NCBI GenBank assembly: GCA_016780665.1
Contig: JADHLM010000061.1
Coordinates: forward strand, 1 to 6,438
DNA length: 6,438 nt
Direction: 5' to 3'
Origin: Hyphomicrobiales bacterium
GTDB taxonomy: Bacteria; Pseudomonadota; Alphaproteobacteria; Rhizobiales; TMED25
The position numbers and the translations under genes are program-made. Shown in pieces: positions 6,140 through 6,438 of the stretch. The notes under the pieces are model-generated. The model saw only the letters and a program-made list of their open reading frames with translations. It did no database searches and was not told where the DNA came from. Position 1 is the first letter of the stretch, and every line of letters begins with the position of its first letter.

Positions 6140-6438
6140 ATGCCAGTTGATTTAAATAAGGTACTTCTCAAGATATCAGGTGAGATACTATCTGGTGATG
6201 AAATCAGTTCTTTTGATGCAAATGTACTATTGAAAATTGCTAATGATATTAAATCCATTCATGAAATGGGTATCAAAGTAGCTATCGTAATTGGTGGTGG
6301 AAATATAATTAGAGGCATCAATCACAAAGATCTAAAATTATCAAAAAATGATGCTGACGCAATGGGGATGTTGGCAACTGTAATAAATGGTTTATACTTA
6401 AAGAACACGCTTCTTTCTGTGGGTCTAAAGCCAGTTTT
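6140..6438 (+). CDS. pyrH: UMP kinase, N-terminal part (cut by window edge)
   Basis: The first 99 codons of bacterial UMP kinase, an amino-acid-kinase-family hexamer that phosphorylates UMP to UDP with ATP in pyrimidine synthesis. KVLLKISGE (7-15) carries the ATP-contacting K11 and the SGE motif. VAIVIGGGNIIRG (47-59) is the glycine-rich UMP/phosphate site with R58. DAMGMLATVIN (73-83) is the conserved UMP-binding helix. The ATG at 6140 is the first possible start, since an in-frame TAA lies at 6131-6133; it is preceded by a weak AGAG (6133-6136). The gap after tsf is only 14 bases, with no terminator, so it is co-transcribed with rpsB and tsf. Roughly 140 residues are missing to the right; frr would be the expected next gene. 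Confidence 0.95.
   Translation, partial: MPVDLNKVLLKISGEILSGDEISSFDANVLLKIANDIKSIHEMGIKVAIVIGGGNIIRGINHKDLKLSKNDADAMGMLATVINGLYLKNTLLSVGLKPV

Noticed and set aside
6040..6258. Minus-strand 72-codon frame across the tsf-pyrH junction
   Set aside because: It is antisense to the end of tsf and the start of pyrH; its hydrophobic composition follows from the complementary A+T-rich codons.

Overview
This window is a low-G+C stretch carrying the gene order metC (divergent) | dnaE - rpsB - tsf - pyrH. The dnaE-rpsB-tsf-pyrH order and the protein sequences (DnaE starting FIHLRV.S.Y, S2 with LTREYNKLDRAIGGIKDMGG, EF-Ts with VKELREKSGAGMMDCK, a cystathionine beta-lyase with THSGRKPEEHFGFVNTPVY) fit an alphaproteobacterium. 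The strong A+T bias and short gaps suggest a streamlined, free-living marine-type or host-associated lineage. The species cannot be named from the sequence alone.

Layout. Bases 1-335 (minus strand) hold the first 111 codons of a cystathionine beta-lyase-like PLP enzyme that runs off the left edge. Bases 336-664 are a divergent, very A+T-rich gap. It is not empty: it has a near-consensus promoter (TTGACA, 17 bp, CATAAT), a 22-bp head-to-tail repeat that duplicates a Shine-Dalgarno plus ATG, a 34-codon open frame for a one-helix membrane peptide (441-545), and a perfect DnaA box (557-565). Bases 665-4153 are a full-length dnaE. Bases 4154-4279 hold a good promoter and a compact G+C-richer leader that can fold into an H-type pseudoknot whose last base touches the rpsB Shine-Dalgarno. 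Then come rpsB (4280-5188), tsf (5208-6125) and the first 99 codons of pyrH (6140 to the right edge), closely spaced as one operon.

How the genes work together. dnaE encodes the replicative polymerase. rpsB and tsf encode a 30S ribosomal protein and the elongation factor that recycles EF-Tu. pyrH encodes UMP kinase, which supplies pyrimidine nucleotides. The operon therefore couples translation capacity to nucleotide supply, and the rpsB leader is the obvious place for feedback control. The left-edge gene belongs to methionine synthesis and is transcribed away from the rest.

Most worth a second look are the rpsB leader pseudoknot, the unannotated membrane micropeptide with its repeat-borne ribosome binding site, and the tandem sliding-clamp motifs in DnaE. 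No mobile elements, CRISPR arrays, tRNA or rRNA genes were seen.
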